The notes under the pieces are model-generated. The model saw only the letters and a program-made list of their open reading frames with translations, had not been told where the DNA came from and did no database searches. A program made the translations under genes and the position numbers. A stretch of 64,000 nt of DNA from an uncultured Bacteroidia bacterium (GTDB lineage: Bacteria; Bacteroidota; Bacteroidia; Bacteroidales; Prolixibacteraceae): positions 62,001-126,000 of the forward strand of contig CAIXZH010000093.1 in assembly GCA_903923905.1 (NCBI GenBank), written 5' to 3'. Shown piece by piece: positions 27,560 to 35,694 of this stretch. Each line of letters opens with the position of its first letter. The stretch's first letter is position 1.

Positions 27560-27922
27560 TTATTCCCCTGCTTTTGTCCGTGCCTTTCTGACTGCAATAA
27601 AACTCCGGATAAAATAGACCATGCTCACTGCACAGGCAATCATCATAATCACAATCCGCACGATGGCCCCGTTATCTGCCCTTCCAATGGAACCGGTAAG
27701 CGGCTTAATAAATGCGATTAACAGCCCAAAGGTAAGCAATACCGAGATATGTGCAATCACCCTGTTTCCCGCTTTTAGTCCCCTGATTAGGGAAAGCAGG
27801 ATAATGGCTGCAAACACAGGGATAAGGGCAGTCGGCGATGGAGTCTGAGAACCCAGATAGCCCCAAAGTCCGAGCAAAATCAAAACAATAGCATTCAACA
27901 TGCTGACAATATATACCTTCAT
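27560..27922 (-). CDS. Small four-helix membrane protein, unknown
   Basis: The 120-residue product has four hydrophobic helices separated by short loops (about 4-22, 30-47, 55-72, 84-108) and a basic C-terminal tail (RKARTKAGE). I do not recognise the family. It converges with the Na/Pi transporter gene, whose stop is 163 bases away; no function follows from that. Confidence 0.65.
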   Translation of the reverse strand: MKVYIVSMLNAIVLILLGLWGYLGSQTPSPTALIPVFAAIILLSLIRGLKAGNRVIAHISVLLTFGLLIAFIKPLTGSIGRADNGAIVRIVIMMIACAVSMVYFIRSFIAVRKARTKAGE

Positions 27923-28487
27923 AACAATTAACTTTAAAATATAAACCAGGAAATACTTTTTCCTCCCTTAAACCAATAACAAGCGGTTTGAACAGATTGT
28001 TCCAAAATCATTATCTTTTGTCGCGATGAAACCCTCATGAACTTACATTCACAAAAGGCAACGTATAAATTGATGAGGGTTCCACACGGATCAAAGATCA
28101 AATTATTAATAAGTTAATTAAAATTTATACGTGTGAAAACTACCCATTTATGCCGGTTAAAATTCATCTCAATGATGTATTCTACCCATTAGTAATGAAA
28201 TACACTAATAACAAGGTAGTCTCAAAACAATAAAAATTAAACCTTCTTTTTCGATAGAAAAACGAATCAAATAGATACAATTGTCCGTTAGGACATTAAC
28301 AGATAAACGGTTAATTCCCTACGGGAAATTTGTTTTCAGAATTATACTTTTCTATTGATATTTATCTCCTACGGAGAAATTTAAACAGTTTATAAATTAA
28401 AATCTGTTTCTGTTTGAAATAACGCGATAAAGTCCTAATTTGCTTCGATTTTCAGAATCGGGCAAATGTCCGTTTAAACCTAAACCA
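27923..28487. other. Spacer with several dyads upstream of the restriction-modification gene
   Basis: The 565-base stretch has no gene. Two interleaved inverted repeats lie at 28030-28038/28073-28081 (AACCCTCAT) and 28061-28071/28122-28132 (ACGTATAAATT). Three short palindromes follow at 28281-28296, 28314-28329 and 28366-28375; the last two share CTACGG-type centres. Any promoter for the restriction-modification gene must lie here. Confidence 0.55.
28281..28375. repeat. Three short related palindromes (REP-like)
   Basis: TGTCC-GTTA-GGACA (28283-28294 core), TTCCC-TAC-GGGAA (28315-28327 region) and CTCC-TAC-GGAG (28366-28375) stand at 30-50 base intervals. The last resembles the AAACTCC-TGC-GGAGTTT palindrome of the REP element beyond the 3' end of the same gene (31452-31468). 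Confidence 0.5.
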
Positions 28488-31268
28488 ATGTCTATTCCTT
28501 CCCGCTCCAAAAGCAAAACCATTTTCAATGAAGAGATCAAACAGCTGAAAAAATATCTCTACAGCGAAAGTAACGAGGATGCAAAACGTCCATTGTTGTA
28601 TCCGTTTTTCCAGAAACTGAACAAGGAAAAATTTAAGATCGAATCGGATGCCTGCGGAGCCGATGTCTATATTGAAGGTCAGATTATTGTGGAGGCGAAG
28701 TCGCACTATTCCGACTGGCTCGACGGCTTTTACCAGGCCCTGCATTACCATAAAAAACATGGACTGATCTATTCGGTAGTGGTGGTGATTGCCCATAAGT
28801 TCGTCGGGATCTGGAAGGTAAACCAATTGCCTGAATATGCGGTAATCCTTGCCCATACTTCTGATGCTCAAAAGGCTCCCAGCACTATCGGGAAGGAGAA
28901 CACCCGCAAAACAGCACAGCCAGGGCGGAAAGAGATCCGTGAAGCAGCCATTTACTGGCTCGAACCCAAAGACCTCGAAGGGGATTATTTTGCCGGTGAA
29001 GCCAAAAGTATCGACTACGAGATTTTTGAAATCCTGAATATTCTCAGGAATTCGGGGGTGGAACGGCTTCAGATGAATACCCGGAATTTTATCGATCAGA
29101 TCGAACTGCTGAAAAAGTACTTTGAACACCCGATCGATGCCGTTCATGCCTTCTATTCGATGGTGGCCTATTGGGATATCACCTCAACCGTCTCAATCAA
29201 CGAGAATTCCAACCAGATTTGCCTGGTTGGCTTCAAAGGGCAGAAAAACAGTGACCAAATATCCGTTAATCCACTATATTTCAAAGAGTTTAAAAAATTT
29301 GTCGAAACCCGGTTTATCTTTACCAACGAAGGTTCGGGGCTCACAGTCGACTATTATTTCAGCCGGTTCGATGAGGTGATTTCGCGCATCGACCCCGAAT
29401 ATGTGAAGCAGCATGGCATCTTCTTTACCGATATCAACCTGAGCAAATTTGCCCTCTGGTACGCCAAAAGAGCGATCGACGCCGAACTGGACGAGCAATA
29501 TATCTTCTTCGATCCCGCAGGTGGTTCGGGCAACCTGATATCGAGCTGGAGGGGACGGCTCAAGCACAAGATTATCTCCGAACTGCAGCCCGACCTGTTG
29601 CGGATTATCGAACGACGGATGAAGATCGATCCCTGGCATATTGAAACCGGGTTTACGATCATCCCGAAAACTGCCGACAACGAAGGGTTAAATTTCCTCG
29701 ATTGCGATGCCGCCAATTACCTGGGCCGCCTGGAGAAAGAACTAAAACTGAAGAACCTCGCCATTAATAAACCGCTGGCCTTTTTGCTCAATCCTCCCTA
29801 TAAAAATACCGATGAACACCAATCGGTGCGCGAAGAGACCAATTCAAACTATTCGATCCACCCCTCCATTCTTGAACTAACAGGCGAAGATGCAGGTAAG
29901 GAACGCTACCTGGCCTTCCTGGGGCAAATCCTCAATATTTCGAAGCTGAAGGCACAGGTTGAAGGAACCGCCGAATCGCTGGTGCTGATATTCACCCCAA
30001 CTTCGTGGCTGATCCCAAGGCCAACCTATGTTGCTTTCCGCAAAGAGTGGGACCACCATTTCGCTTACCTCGACGGCTTTATCGTTACAAGCAACGAGTT
30101 CTTTAAATTGCAGGGGAAATGGCCGCTAGCCTTTACCATCTGGAAATATAACTACGACGAAACCCGGACCAATAAGGTTGAAGTGGCCGATTATTCTCGT
30201 TTCAAAAAACAGGACCTTAATATCAACTGGAACCTGGGTGAGGAAGAACTGAATTTTGTGTTTGGAGAAGAGAAATTGCAAACCGAAAAGGTAAAATTTG
30301 ATAACAGCCGGATTGATATCAGAGAATCAATTCCTACGCTGGTTATAAATGAAAAAAAATTAAGACAAACAAGGTGTAATATTTATCGCAACAGGTCAAA
30401 ACAAGAGGAAGGTAAAGATATCATCAGCGGGTTTGCTTTAAAAGATGACCGTCATTTTAGAGTGAAAGCTCCTTATGGTTTTATTGATGGAACTTACATT
30501 GGGTTTATGGATGATAATTCTCCTGTCAGATTAAGACAGGAACCTCAAAATCGTTTATCAAATAAACCCGATCGTGTTTGGCTTCAGCTTAGGCCAACTT
30601 TTATTGATGTTAACCTTACCAAGGTTCAAACCGGAACCCCGGACAAATATGGATATTGCGCTTATGATTCTCAATCTGCCAAAGTTTTATTTACCTGGTT
30701 TTGCATCACTAAGGCAATTGGCCAAAAATATCCATTATGGGCCAATCAGTCAGATATTTGGGCACCGGATATCAAACCTGATTCAGCTTCGTACTGGTAC
30801 GCGTTGTGTTTTGCGTTTGTTTTGGCGGAGAACCGTTGTGTGGTGACCACATTTGAGAAGGATAATCCGGTTGCGGGGGCACCGGAGGTTTTTGTCGACA
30901 ACCCGCTTTGTCCGGCGAACCGCGAGTCGTTCTGGTCGACCACGCTCGACCGGGAGGTATCTTTCGAACATGGGGTGGCCTTCGAACTGGTCGAAAAGAT
31001 TAAGCTTCTCTATAAAACCTGGAACCTGAATTATTGTAAGGGGCAATACCTGCGGAATGTCGGTTTAAAAGAGGAGCCCTATTTCCGGTATTTTGATTAT
31101 GAAGATTACCTGACCCCCTGTTCCGGGTTAATTCAGTTCAGAAAATACACCGAAAAGGAGGGGTTGCACGATATGCACCAGCTGTTTGCCGAAGTTCAGG
31201 AACTCACCAAAAAGGTCCGCGAGGAACTTTACCGGCTGCTGGTGGAGGAATTCAGGTATTTTGAATAG
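28488..31268 (+). CDS. Single-chain restriction-modification enzyme (type IIG/IIL-like: nuclease, N6-adenine methyltransferase, TRD)
   Basis: The ATG at 28488 gives 926 residues; the frame is open 48 bases further up only with a TTG start. Residues about 10-160 carry a PD-(D/E)XK nuclease core, D59 and E69-A-K71 (VEAK). Residues about 320-560 are a gamma-type amino-methyltransferase with motif I FFDPAGGSG (from 340) and motif IV NPPY (435-438). The C-terminal third should hold the target-recognition domain. Such enzymes modify one strand and cut DNA unmodified at their site. No separate methylase or specificity gene is adjacent, so the protein is self-contained. The region 30290-30790 (residues about 600-767) is visibly richer in A+T than its flanks. 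Confidence 0.88.
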   Translation: MSIPSRSKSKTIFNEEIKQLKKYLYSESNEDAKRPLLYPFFQKLNKEKFKIESDACGADVYIEGQIIVEAKSHYSDWLDGFYQALHYHKKHGLIYSVVVVIAHKFVGIWKVNQLPEYAVILAHTSDAQKAPSTIGKENTRKTAQPGRKEIREAAIYWLEPKDLEGDYFAGEAKSIDYEIFEILNILRNSGVERLQMNTRNFIDQIELLKKYFEHPIDAVHAFYSMVAYWDITSTVSINENSNQICLVGFKGQKNSDQISVNPLYFKEFKKFVETRFIFTNEGSGLTVDYYFSRFDEVISRIDPEYVKQHGIFFTDINLSKFALWYAKRAIDAELDEQYIFFDPAGGSGNLISSWRGRLKHKIISELQPDLLRIIERRMKIDPWHIETGFTIIPKTADNEGLNFLDCDAANYLGRLEKELKLKNLAINKPLAFLLNPPYKNTDEHQSVREETNSNYSIHPSILELTGEDAGKERYLAFLGQILNISKLKAQVEGTAESLVLIFTPTSWLIPRPTYVAFRKEWDHHFAYLDGFIVTSNEFFKLQGKWPLAFTIWKYNYDETRTNKVEVADYSRFKKQDLNINWNLGEEELNFVFGEEKLQTEKVKFDNSRIDIRESIPTLVINEKKLRQTRCNIYRNRSKQEEGKDIISGFALKDDRHFRVKAPYGFIDGTYIGFMDDNSPVRLRQEPQNRLSNKPDRVWLQLRPTFIDVNLTKVQTGTPDKYGYCAYDSQSAKVLFTWFCITKAIGQKYPLWANQSDIWAPDIKPDSASYWYALCFAFVLAENRCVVTTFEKDNPVAGAPEVFVDNPLCPANRESFWSTTLDREVSFEHGVAFELVEKIKLLYKTWNLNYCKGQYLRNVGLKEEPYFRYFDYEDYLTPCSGLIQFRKYTEKEGLHDMHQLFAEVQELTKKVREELYRLLVEEFRYFE

Positions 31269-31280
31269 GTGATATATTAA

Positions 31281-31468
31281 TCCTCCGAAGGTGGATCAAG
31301 TTATTGACCCCCAATTTTTATTGGGGGCTAGTGAGCAGCTACAACCAAACAACCCGAAACGGGTTGAATATAGGCAAGTTCAACCCGTTTCGGGTTGGTG
31401 TAACCTGGGCGTACATTGCCCCCGGCTGAAACGCCGGGGGTCAATAACAGTAAACTCCTGCGGAGTTT
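31281..31468. repeat. REP element, internally deleted copy (no transposase)
   Basis: In order it holds: CCGAAGGTGGAT, a CCCCCAAT..ATTGGGGG hairpin (about 31307-31327), palindrome 1 CAACCCG-aaa-CGGGTTG (31350-31366), 14 bases, palindrome 2 CAACCCG-ttt-CGGGTTG (31381-31397), a GC hairpin CCCCCGGC/GCCGGGGG (31419-31440), and AAACTCC-TGC-GGAGTTT (31452-31468). The same blocks occur around the transposase gene further right, where the gene separates palindromes 1 and 2. Confidence 0.85.
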
Positions 31469-31479
31469 GCCTATGAAAG

Positions 31480-31743
31480 TACTTATTCCGCCAAAGGTGG
31501 ATAATATTAATGACCCCCAATTTTTATTGTGGATTTGCGAATAGCGGATAATCCGCCGAAGGTGGATTATGTTATTGACCCCCAATTATTTATTGGGGGT
31601 TTGCGAATAGCGGATAATCCGCCGAAGGTGGATTATGTTATTGACCCCCAATTATTTATTGGGGGTTTGCGAATAGCGGATAATCCGCCGAAGGTGGATT
31701 ATATTATTGACCCCCAATTATTTATTGGGGGTTTGTGAGCCAC
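31480..31743. repeat. 66-bp tandem repeat, four copies
   Basis: Units begin at about 31480 (diverged), 31546, 31612 and 31678. Copies two to four are nearly identical; a few substitutions mark the first, and the last ends in TTGTGAGCC. Each unit contains ATCCGCC-GAA-GGTGGAT and the strong hairpin ACCCCCAAT-TATTT-ATTGGGGGT. The 66-base period equals 22 codons, so a repeat-coded frame exists, but I regard it as fortuitous. Confidence 0.9.
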
Positions 31744-32413
31744 CAACAAAATGCAACCCGAAACGGGTTGAATATAAGCTATATATTTGAAACTAACCTT
31801 AGAATTATTGAAGAATTTTTCGTAACTTACAAAGTCTTTGATTTCGAATTTACCTTTTAAAACCTTAATCATGGCCAGTTACCGTCAAATTCTTTATCAC
31901 ATCACTTTTCATACGCGAAACAGCGAAAAAGTATTACTCAACTCCGGTAATGATGTGCTTTTCAAATACATCTGGGGCGTAATAAAAAATAAAAACTGCC
32001 GGCTCTTCAGAATTAATGGTGTTGAAGACCATATTCATATCATTTGCGATCTTCACCCTTCACTCGCTTTGGCTGATCTGGTTAGAGACATAAAAGTGTC
32101 CAGTTCCAAATGGATAAAAGAAAAGCATATCTATCCCGATTTTTCAAATTGGGCAGAAAGTTATGGTGCCTTTACACTGTCGGTAAGAGAAAAGGATACA
32201 ATTATAAAATACGTTATGAATCAACAGCAACACCATAAAAAAGAAAGTGTTCGGAATGAGTTTATCAGGTTGTTAAAAGAAAATGGAGTTGATTTTGACG
32301 AAAAATATTGGGTTTAAGTAATTCAACCCGTTTCGGATTGGGGTAACACGGGTTTACCTTGCCCCTGGCTGAAACACCGGGGGTCAATAACAGTAAACTC
32401 CGACGGAGATTTT
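31678..32413 (+). mobile_element. REP element carrying its own RAYT transposase
   Basis: The left part is the last 66-bp unit and palindrome 1 (31754-31770). The transposase gene follows (31871-32317). The right part is palindrome 2 with one change (32324-32340), the CCCCTGG..CCGGGG hairpin (about 32362-32383) and AAACTCC-GAC-GGAG (32395-32408). This equals the deleted copy at 31281-31468 plus an inserted gene, so I call it the autonomous form. Exact ends are not defined by a target duplication that I can see. Confidence 0.75.
31871..32317 (+). CDS. REP-associated tyrosine transposase (RAYT / IS200-like Y1)
   Basis: Start taken at the ATG 31871 (MASYRQILYH); the longer frame relies on TTG. 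The 148-residue protein has the single-domain Y1 HUH layout: HIH metal motif at 54-56 (EDHIHII), GAFTLSVRE, and the catalytic tyrosine at about 114 in IKYVMNQQQHHKK. These match RAYT/TnpA-REP proteins, which nick single-stranded REP palindromes. The palindromes on both sides of the gene are its expected substrates. There is no TnpB or second ORF. Confidence 0.92.
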   Translation: MASYRQILYHITFHTRNSEKVLLNSGNDVLFKYIWGVIKNKNCRLFRINGVEDHIHIICDLHPSLALADLVRDIKVSSSKWIKEKHIYPDFSNWAESYGAFTLSVREKDTIIKYVMNQQQHHKKESVRNEFIRLLKENGVDFDEKYWV

Positions 32414-32465
32414 CTAATAAAGTGAGGGCTTGACTCGAAGTCAGACTATCACTGTTAAAATATCC

Positions 32466-35150
32466 CTATTCCTTCTCCCCCTCCTCTTTTCCGCTATATT
32501 TCGCAGGGTATTTTTCTTTCCCTTTCATTGCAAACCAAAGGATCTGGTTGAGCAGATCATCATCACCCTGGTCGATATAATCAAACTGGGGTTCAAGGCT
32601 TTTCCGGGCATAATGGAGTGCCGTTCCTTTGAGTTCATTCAGATTCTTATTCATTTCGTTCAGCGGAATCTGGTTTGGCACCGCCAGAAATGGGGTGAAA
32701 TCGGGGGTATAGTTAAAACAGTCGAACATCGGCATGGCGGTGGCATCACTGATATTCATCGGAGGAATCCCTAAAATCTGTTCGATGGTCCGCACCAGCG
32801 AAACCTGGTTGTAGTTGGTATGTACCGTATGCTTTAAACGGGAATAAGGACTTGCAATAGTTCCCACTGTGCGGTAGGCTGAAACGTGATCCCATCCATC
32901 CTGTGAATCATCCTCGGTGGTGAAGATCGCAGTGTTTTTCCAGAATCGGCTTTTGGATATTGCCTCAATAATCTGCCCGAGCGCCAGATCATTATCCGCA
33001 ACCATTGCCCGTGGCGTAGGGATTCCCGGACGGGTACCCGCCGTATGATCATTCGAAAGGGCAATCACCATAAGCTCCGGCCATTGGTCCCCGGCCATTT
33101 TGTCGCAGGCATTCATCTCCTCAATAAAAGCCTTGGCCCTGAGCACATCGGGAAACACATGATTATCCGAACTCGGGAAGTTCTGACTCAACAATTTCTC
33201 AACCGGTTTTACGGTGGTGATATTTTTGAATTTAAAGGTCTCACCCTTCATAAACCCATCGTAGATCGAAGTCCAGGTTAAGCTTTTATCATACTGAACA
33301 TCACATGCTTCGCCATAGATCCGGACACTTTTCCCACGACGCGTTGCATTATCCCAGATAAAACCGGTAGGGGCATAAACCAGCGCATCATACTGAACAT
33401 GAGGATAGCTCCTGATCCATGCCTTGACCTCCTTTTCAACATAATCGGTAACAATTCCCATATCGGTCCACTGATGCCCCTCAGCCGAACATTTCCCGGA
33501 GGCATGGTAATTGTCCATCAACAAAAAATCATCCACTATTTTATGGGTATTTGGGGTGATTTTCTTTCCGAAAACACAGAGGGTTGAGTCGCCATCTCCC
33601 CCTTTAACGTCACCCAGAACCTGATCGTAGGTCCTGTTCTCCTTGATGATATAAACCACGTGTTTGAAAACGGAAGGTTCACCAACCCGGAGAGGAACCG
33701 GAACCGGGCCAACATCTTTGCGCGGAAGTTTTTCTGTTAGAGCCAGTCTGAAGAGCTGATTGATCTTTTCAACTTTTTGGGTATAATCCTTGAGCATAGA
33801 TTTTTGAGGTACCCGAATAACCGATACCGAAGCCATCTCCCGGTGTGAATTATAGACCGTATGGCCTGTCTTTTCCAGGACAGTTGGAATACGCGACCCT
33901 TCAGCTTCAATATTGGCAACAAACAAAAGGGTGTCGCGATAGACGGCAACTCCACCCGGATAAGCTCCTGTGGGGATAAATCCGGTCACCATACTCTTAT
34001 TTTCCGGGGAACCTTTTGATGAAAGGCTTCCAAGGGTAACCACAGCGAGGGCGTTATCCATTCCGTTTGCCACATAGAGTGTTTTCCCGTCACCTGAAAT
34101 AGCCAGACCATTCGGGGAATCGCCAAAATAATTGTTCTTCTCGCCCGAGAGCCGTACAGAAATCTGCTCATTCACCTCATCCTTTTCGGTACTGATGACA
34201 GAAACCTGATCGCTGTTGGCATTGGCGGTAAATACAAATTTTTGATCACCACTCGTGATTATATCATTAGGATGCAATCCCACTACAATATCTTTCAGCA
34301 ATCTGCCTGTTTTGGCATCCAGTACAGAGACCGTCCCTTCACGCGTTGCACCGGTCTGAGGATCTACTTTTGCGCTTCCCCATGGTACCCCGGCCACATT
34401 TACATCATCTTTATCCGGATTTGATCCGGCCCAGTTGGTAACATAGAGTTTTCCATTCGCTTCTGTAATCCCGAAAGGGGCAACCCCAACGGGCACCGAC
34501 CAGATCGTTTTGCCGGTTTCGACATCCAGTTTGTCAACCGTATTATTTCCGTTTAAGACCACATATAGCACGGGCGTACCTGCTTCTTCGGCAACAACCA
34601 ATTCGTTTGGCAAGGCAGTTTCTGCCGGTTTAACCGCTTCAAAAGGGAACGTTTTTAAAACAGACAAATGCTTTCCGTCCCAGGAGGCCTGAACGACATA
34701 CGATTTGTTCGCTTTCCCTACCGTACTCCAGAAAATTTCATACTTTTCGCCGGTTTTGCGCCATGAGATTCCTGAGAACGTATTCATTAAATTCTCTTTA
34801 ACAAACGGCTTTCTTAAGGGTGAGCGACAAATGATTTTCTTTGTCGCCGGATCGATGATTGCAACCGAATAGCGTCCTTCTACGGCGATCCACCTCCCGT
34901 CGGGAGAAAGTGCACAGTCAAGGGCGTGGTTTTCCTCTGTCTTGTCGCCAAAATAGAGCTGTTCTCCTGCCGGATCAACCAAACGGTTGTAAGGCATTAA
35001 AACAGGTAATTCATTCTCTGTTAGGTTGCTTTTCTCATACGGGGTAAGGTATTCCTGCTGTTGCTTAAGCGTCCTGTTCGATTGGGCAAACACAACAAAG
35101 GGGGCAATAAGCAACATAACTATTTGCAATAAAAATACGCTGTTCTTCAT
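32466..35150 (-). CDS. Secreted YncE-like propeller fused to an alkaline-phosphatase-superfamily phosphoesterase
   Basis: The ATG at 35148-35150 gives 894 residues with a signal peptide (VMLLIAPFVVFAQ); upstream codons of the open frame look non-coding. Residues about 30-440 form a YncE/NHL-type beta-propeller with repeats such as KTIWSVPVGVAPFGI and GLHPNDIITSGD. The second half is a phosphoesterase of the PF04185 type: ENRTYDQVLGD, GHQWTDMGIVTDY, TEDDSQDGWDHV. It should hydrolyse phosphomonoesters or phosphodiesters in the periplasm. Bacteroidota genomes commonly have this two-domain arrangement. Confidence 0.9.
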   Translation of the reverse strand: MKNSVFLLQIVMLLIAPFVVFAQSNRTLKQQQEYLTPYEKSNLTENELPVLMPYNRLVDPAGEQLYFGDKTEENHALDCALSPDGRWIAVEGRYSVAIIDPATKKIICRSPLRKPFVKENLMNTFSGISWRKTGEKYEIFWSTVGKANKSYVVQASWDGKHLSVLKTFPFEAVKPAETALPNELVVAEEAGTPVLYVVLNGNNTVDKLDVETGKTIWSVPVGVAPFGITEANGKLYVTNWAGSNPDKDDVNVAGVPWGSAKVDPQTGATREGTVSVLDAKTGRLLKDIVVGLHPNDIITSGDQKFVFTANANSDQVSVISTEKDEVNEQISVRLSGEKNNYFGDSPNGLAISGDGKTLYVANGMDNALAVVTLGSLSSKGSPENKSMVTGFIPTGAYPGGVAVYRDTLLFVANIEAEGSRIPTVLEKTGHTVYNSHREMASVSVIRVPQKSMLKDYTQKVEKINQLFRLALTEKLPRKDVGPVPVPLRVGEPSVFKHVVYIIKENRTYDQVLGDVKGGDGDSTLCVFGKKITPNTHKIVDDFLLMDNYHASGKCSAEGHQWTDMGIVTDYVEKEVKAWIRSYPHVQYDALVYAPTGFIWDNATRRGKSVRIYGEACDVQYDKSLTWTSIYDGFMKGETFKFKNITTVKPVEKLLSQNFPSSDNHVFPDVLRAKAFIEEMNACDKMAGDQWPELMVIALSNDHTAGTRPGIPTPRAMVADNDLALGQIIEAISKSRFWKNTAIFTTEDDSQDGWDHVSAYRTVGTIASPYSRLKHTVHTNYNQVSLVRTIEQILGIPPMNISDATAMPMFDCFNYTPDFTPFLAVPNQIPLNEMNKNLNELKGTALHYARKSLEPQFDYIDQGDDDLLNQILWFAMKGKEKYPAKYSGKEEGEKE

Positions 35151-35461
35151 TTTATGAAAGCTAGAGGTTTGAAACGATCTAATAAGCCGAATAGCACAAA
35201 TCAGAAAAATAAAATTCTGATTTCCCTTTTGGCGCCCAATAGTAAGGAATAAAATGAATTGCCACAAATGCTTTTTTTGCAAAATTTAATGGAACTTTAA
35301 TAATTGATCATTCCTTAGATTACCTCGTAATGTCCCCCGATCGCAATTATGCGGATTGAATTTTCATCAAGTTTATAAAATGGCTTTATCTACAAAGTCT
35401 TTCAGATTTGCTCTGAATTTATTAACGGATAATTCAATCATTTGAATACTCTCGTTGCTTC

Positions 35462-35691
35462 AAGTGTAAACCACTTTGATGGACCTGAATACCATCATGA
35501 TTGAAATGAATCGGACTTTGCGCCAGGTGAAAACTATTTTGATTGACATGAAAACCATTATGATTGACCCGAATTCCATTTTGCAAGGGAATAAAATCTC
35601 TTTGCTTCGCATGAATCTGACAATGGGTCACCTCAAACCCATTTTGATTGAGGTTAAACTGACCTTGTGTCGCCTCAAACCATTTTGATTG
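35462..35691. repeat. Degenerate 21-bp tandem repeat, about 11 units
   Basis: Units start every 21 bases from 35462 to 35672 with the rough consensus ACCTGAAAACCATTTTGATTG. The last unit is one base short. Both strands stay open as heptad-repeat frames for most of the array (for example QNGIRVN, HNGFHVN, QNSFHLA on the minus strand), because the period is a multiple of three. No start or partner supports a gene. The array ends four bases before the esterase stop codon. The 311 bases to its left (35151-35461) show nothing else. Confidence 0.85.
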
Positions 35692-35694
35692 AAG

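Noticed and set aside
28440-28487. TTG start for the restriction-modification protein
   Set aside because: An ATG at 28488 gives a normal N-terminus; the extra 16 residues have no support.
28452-29147. 231-codon minus-strand frame inside the restriction-modification gene
   Set aside because: It lies wholly antisense to a gene with clear nuclease and methyltransferase motifs.
31529-31738. Open frame with three 22-residue repeats (DNPPKVDY type)
   Set aside because: It is a consequence of the 66-bp tandem repeat being a multiple of three; the DNA consists of hairpin blocks shared with non-coding REP copies.
31480-31743. CRISPR array
   Set aside because: Units are directly adjacent with no unique spacers, and no cas gene is in the window.
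35151-35282. Longer N-terminus for the YncE/phosphoesterase protein
   Set aside because: The extra 44 residues precede a normal signal peptide and come from AT-rich spacer-like DNA.
35434-35688. Heptad-repeat frames on both strands of the 21-bp array
   Set aside because: Both strands are open equally, starts are weak, and the last unit shifts frame; kept as a repeat and not as a gene.
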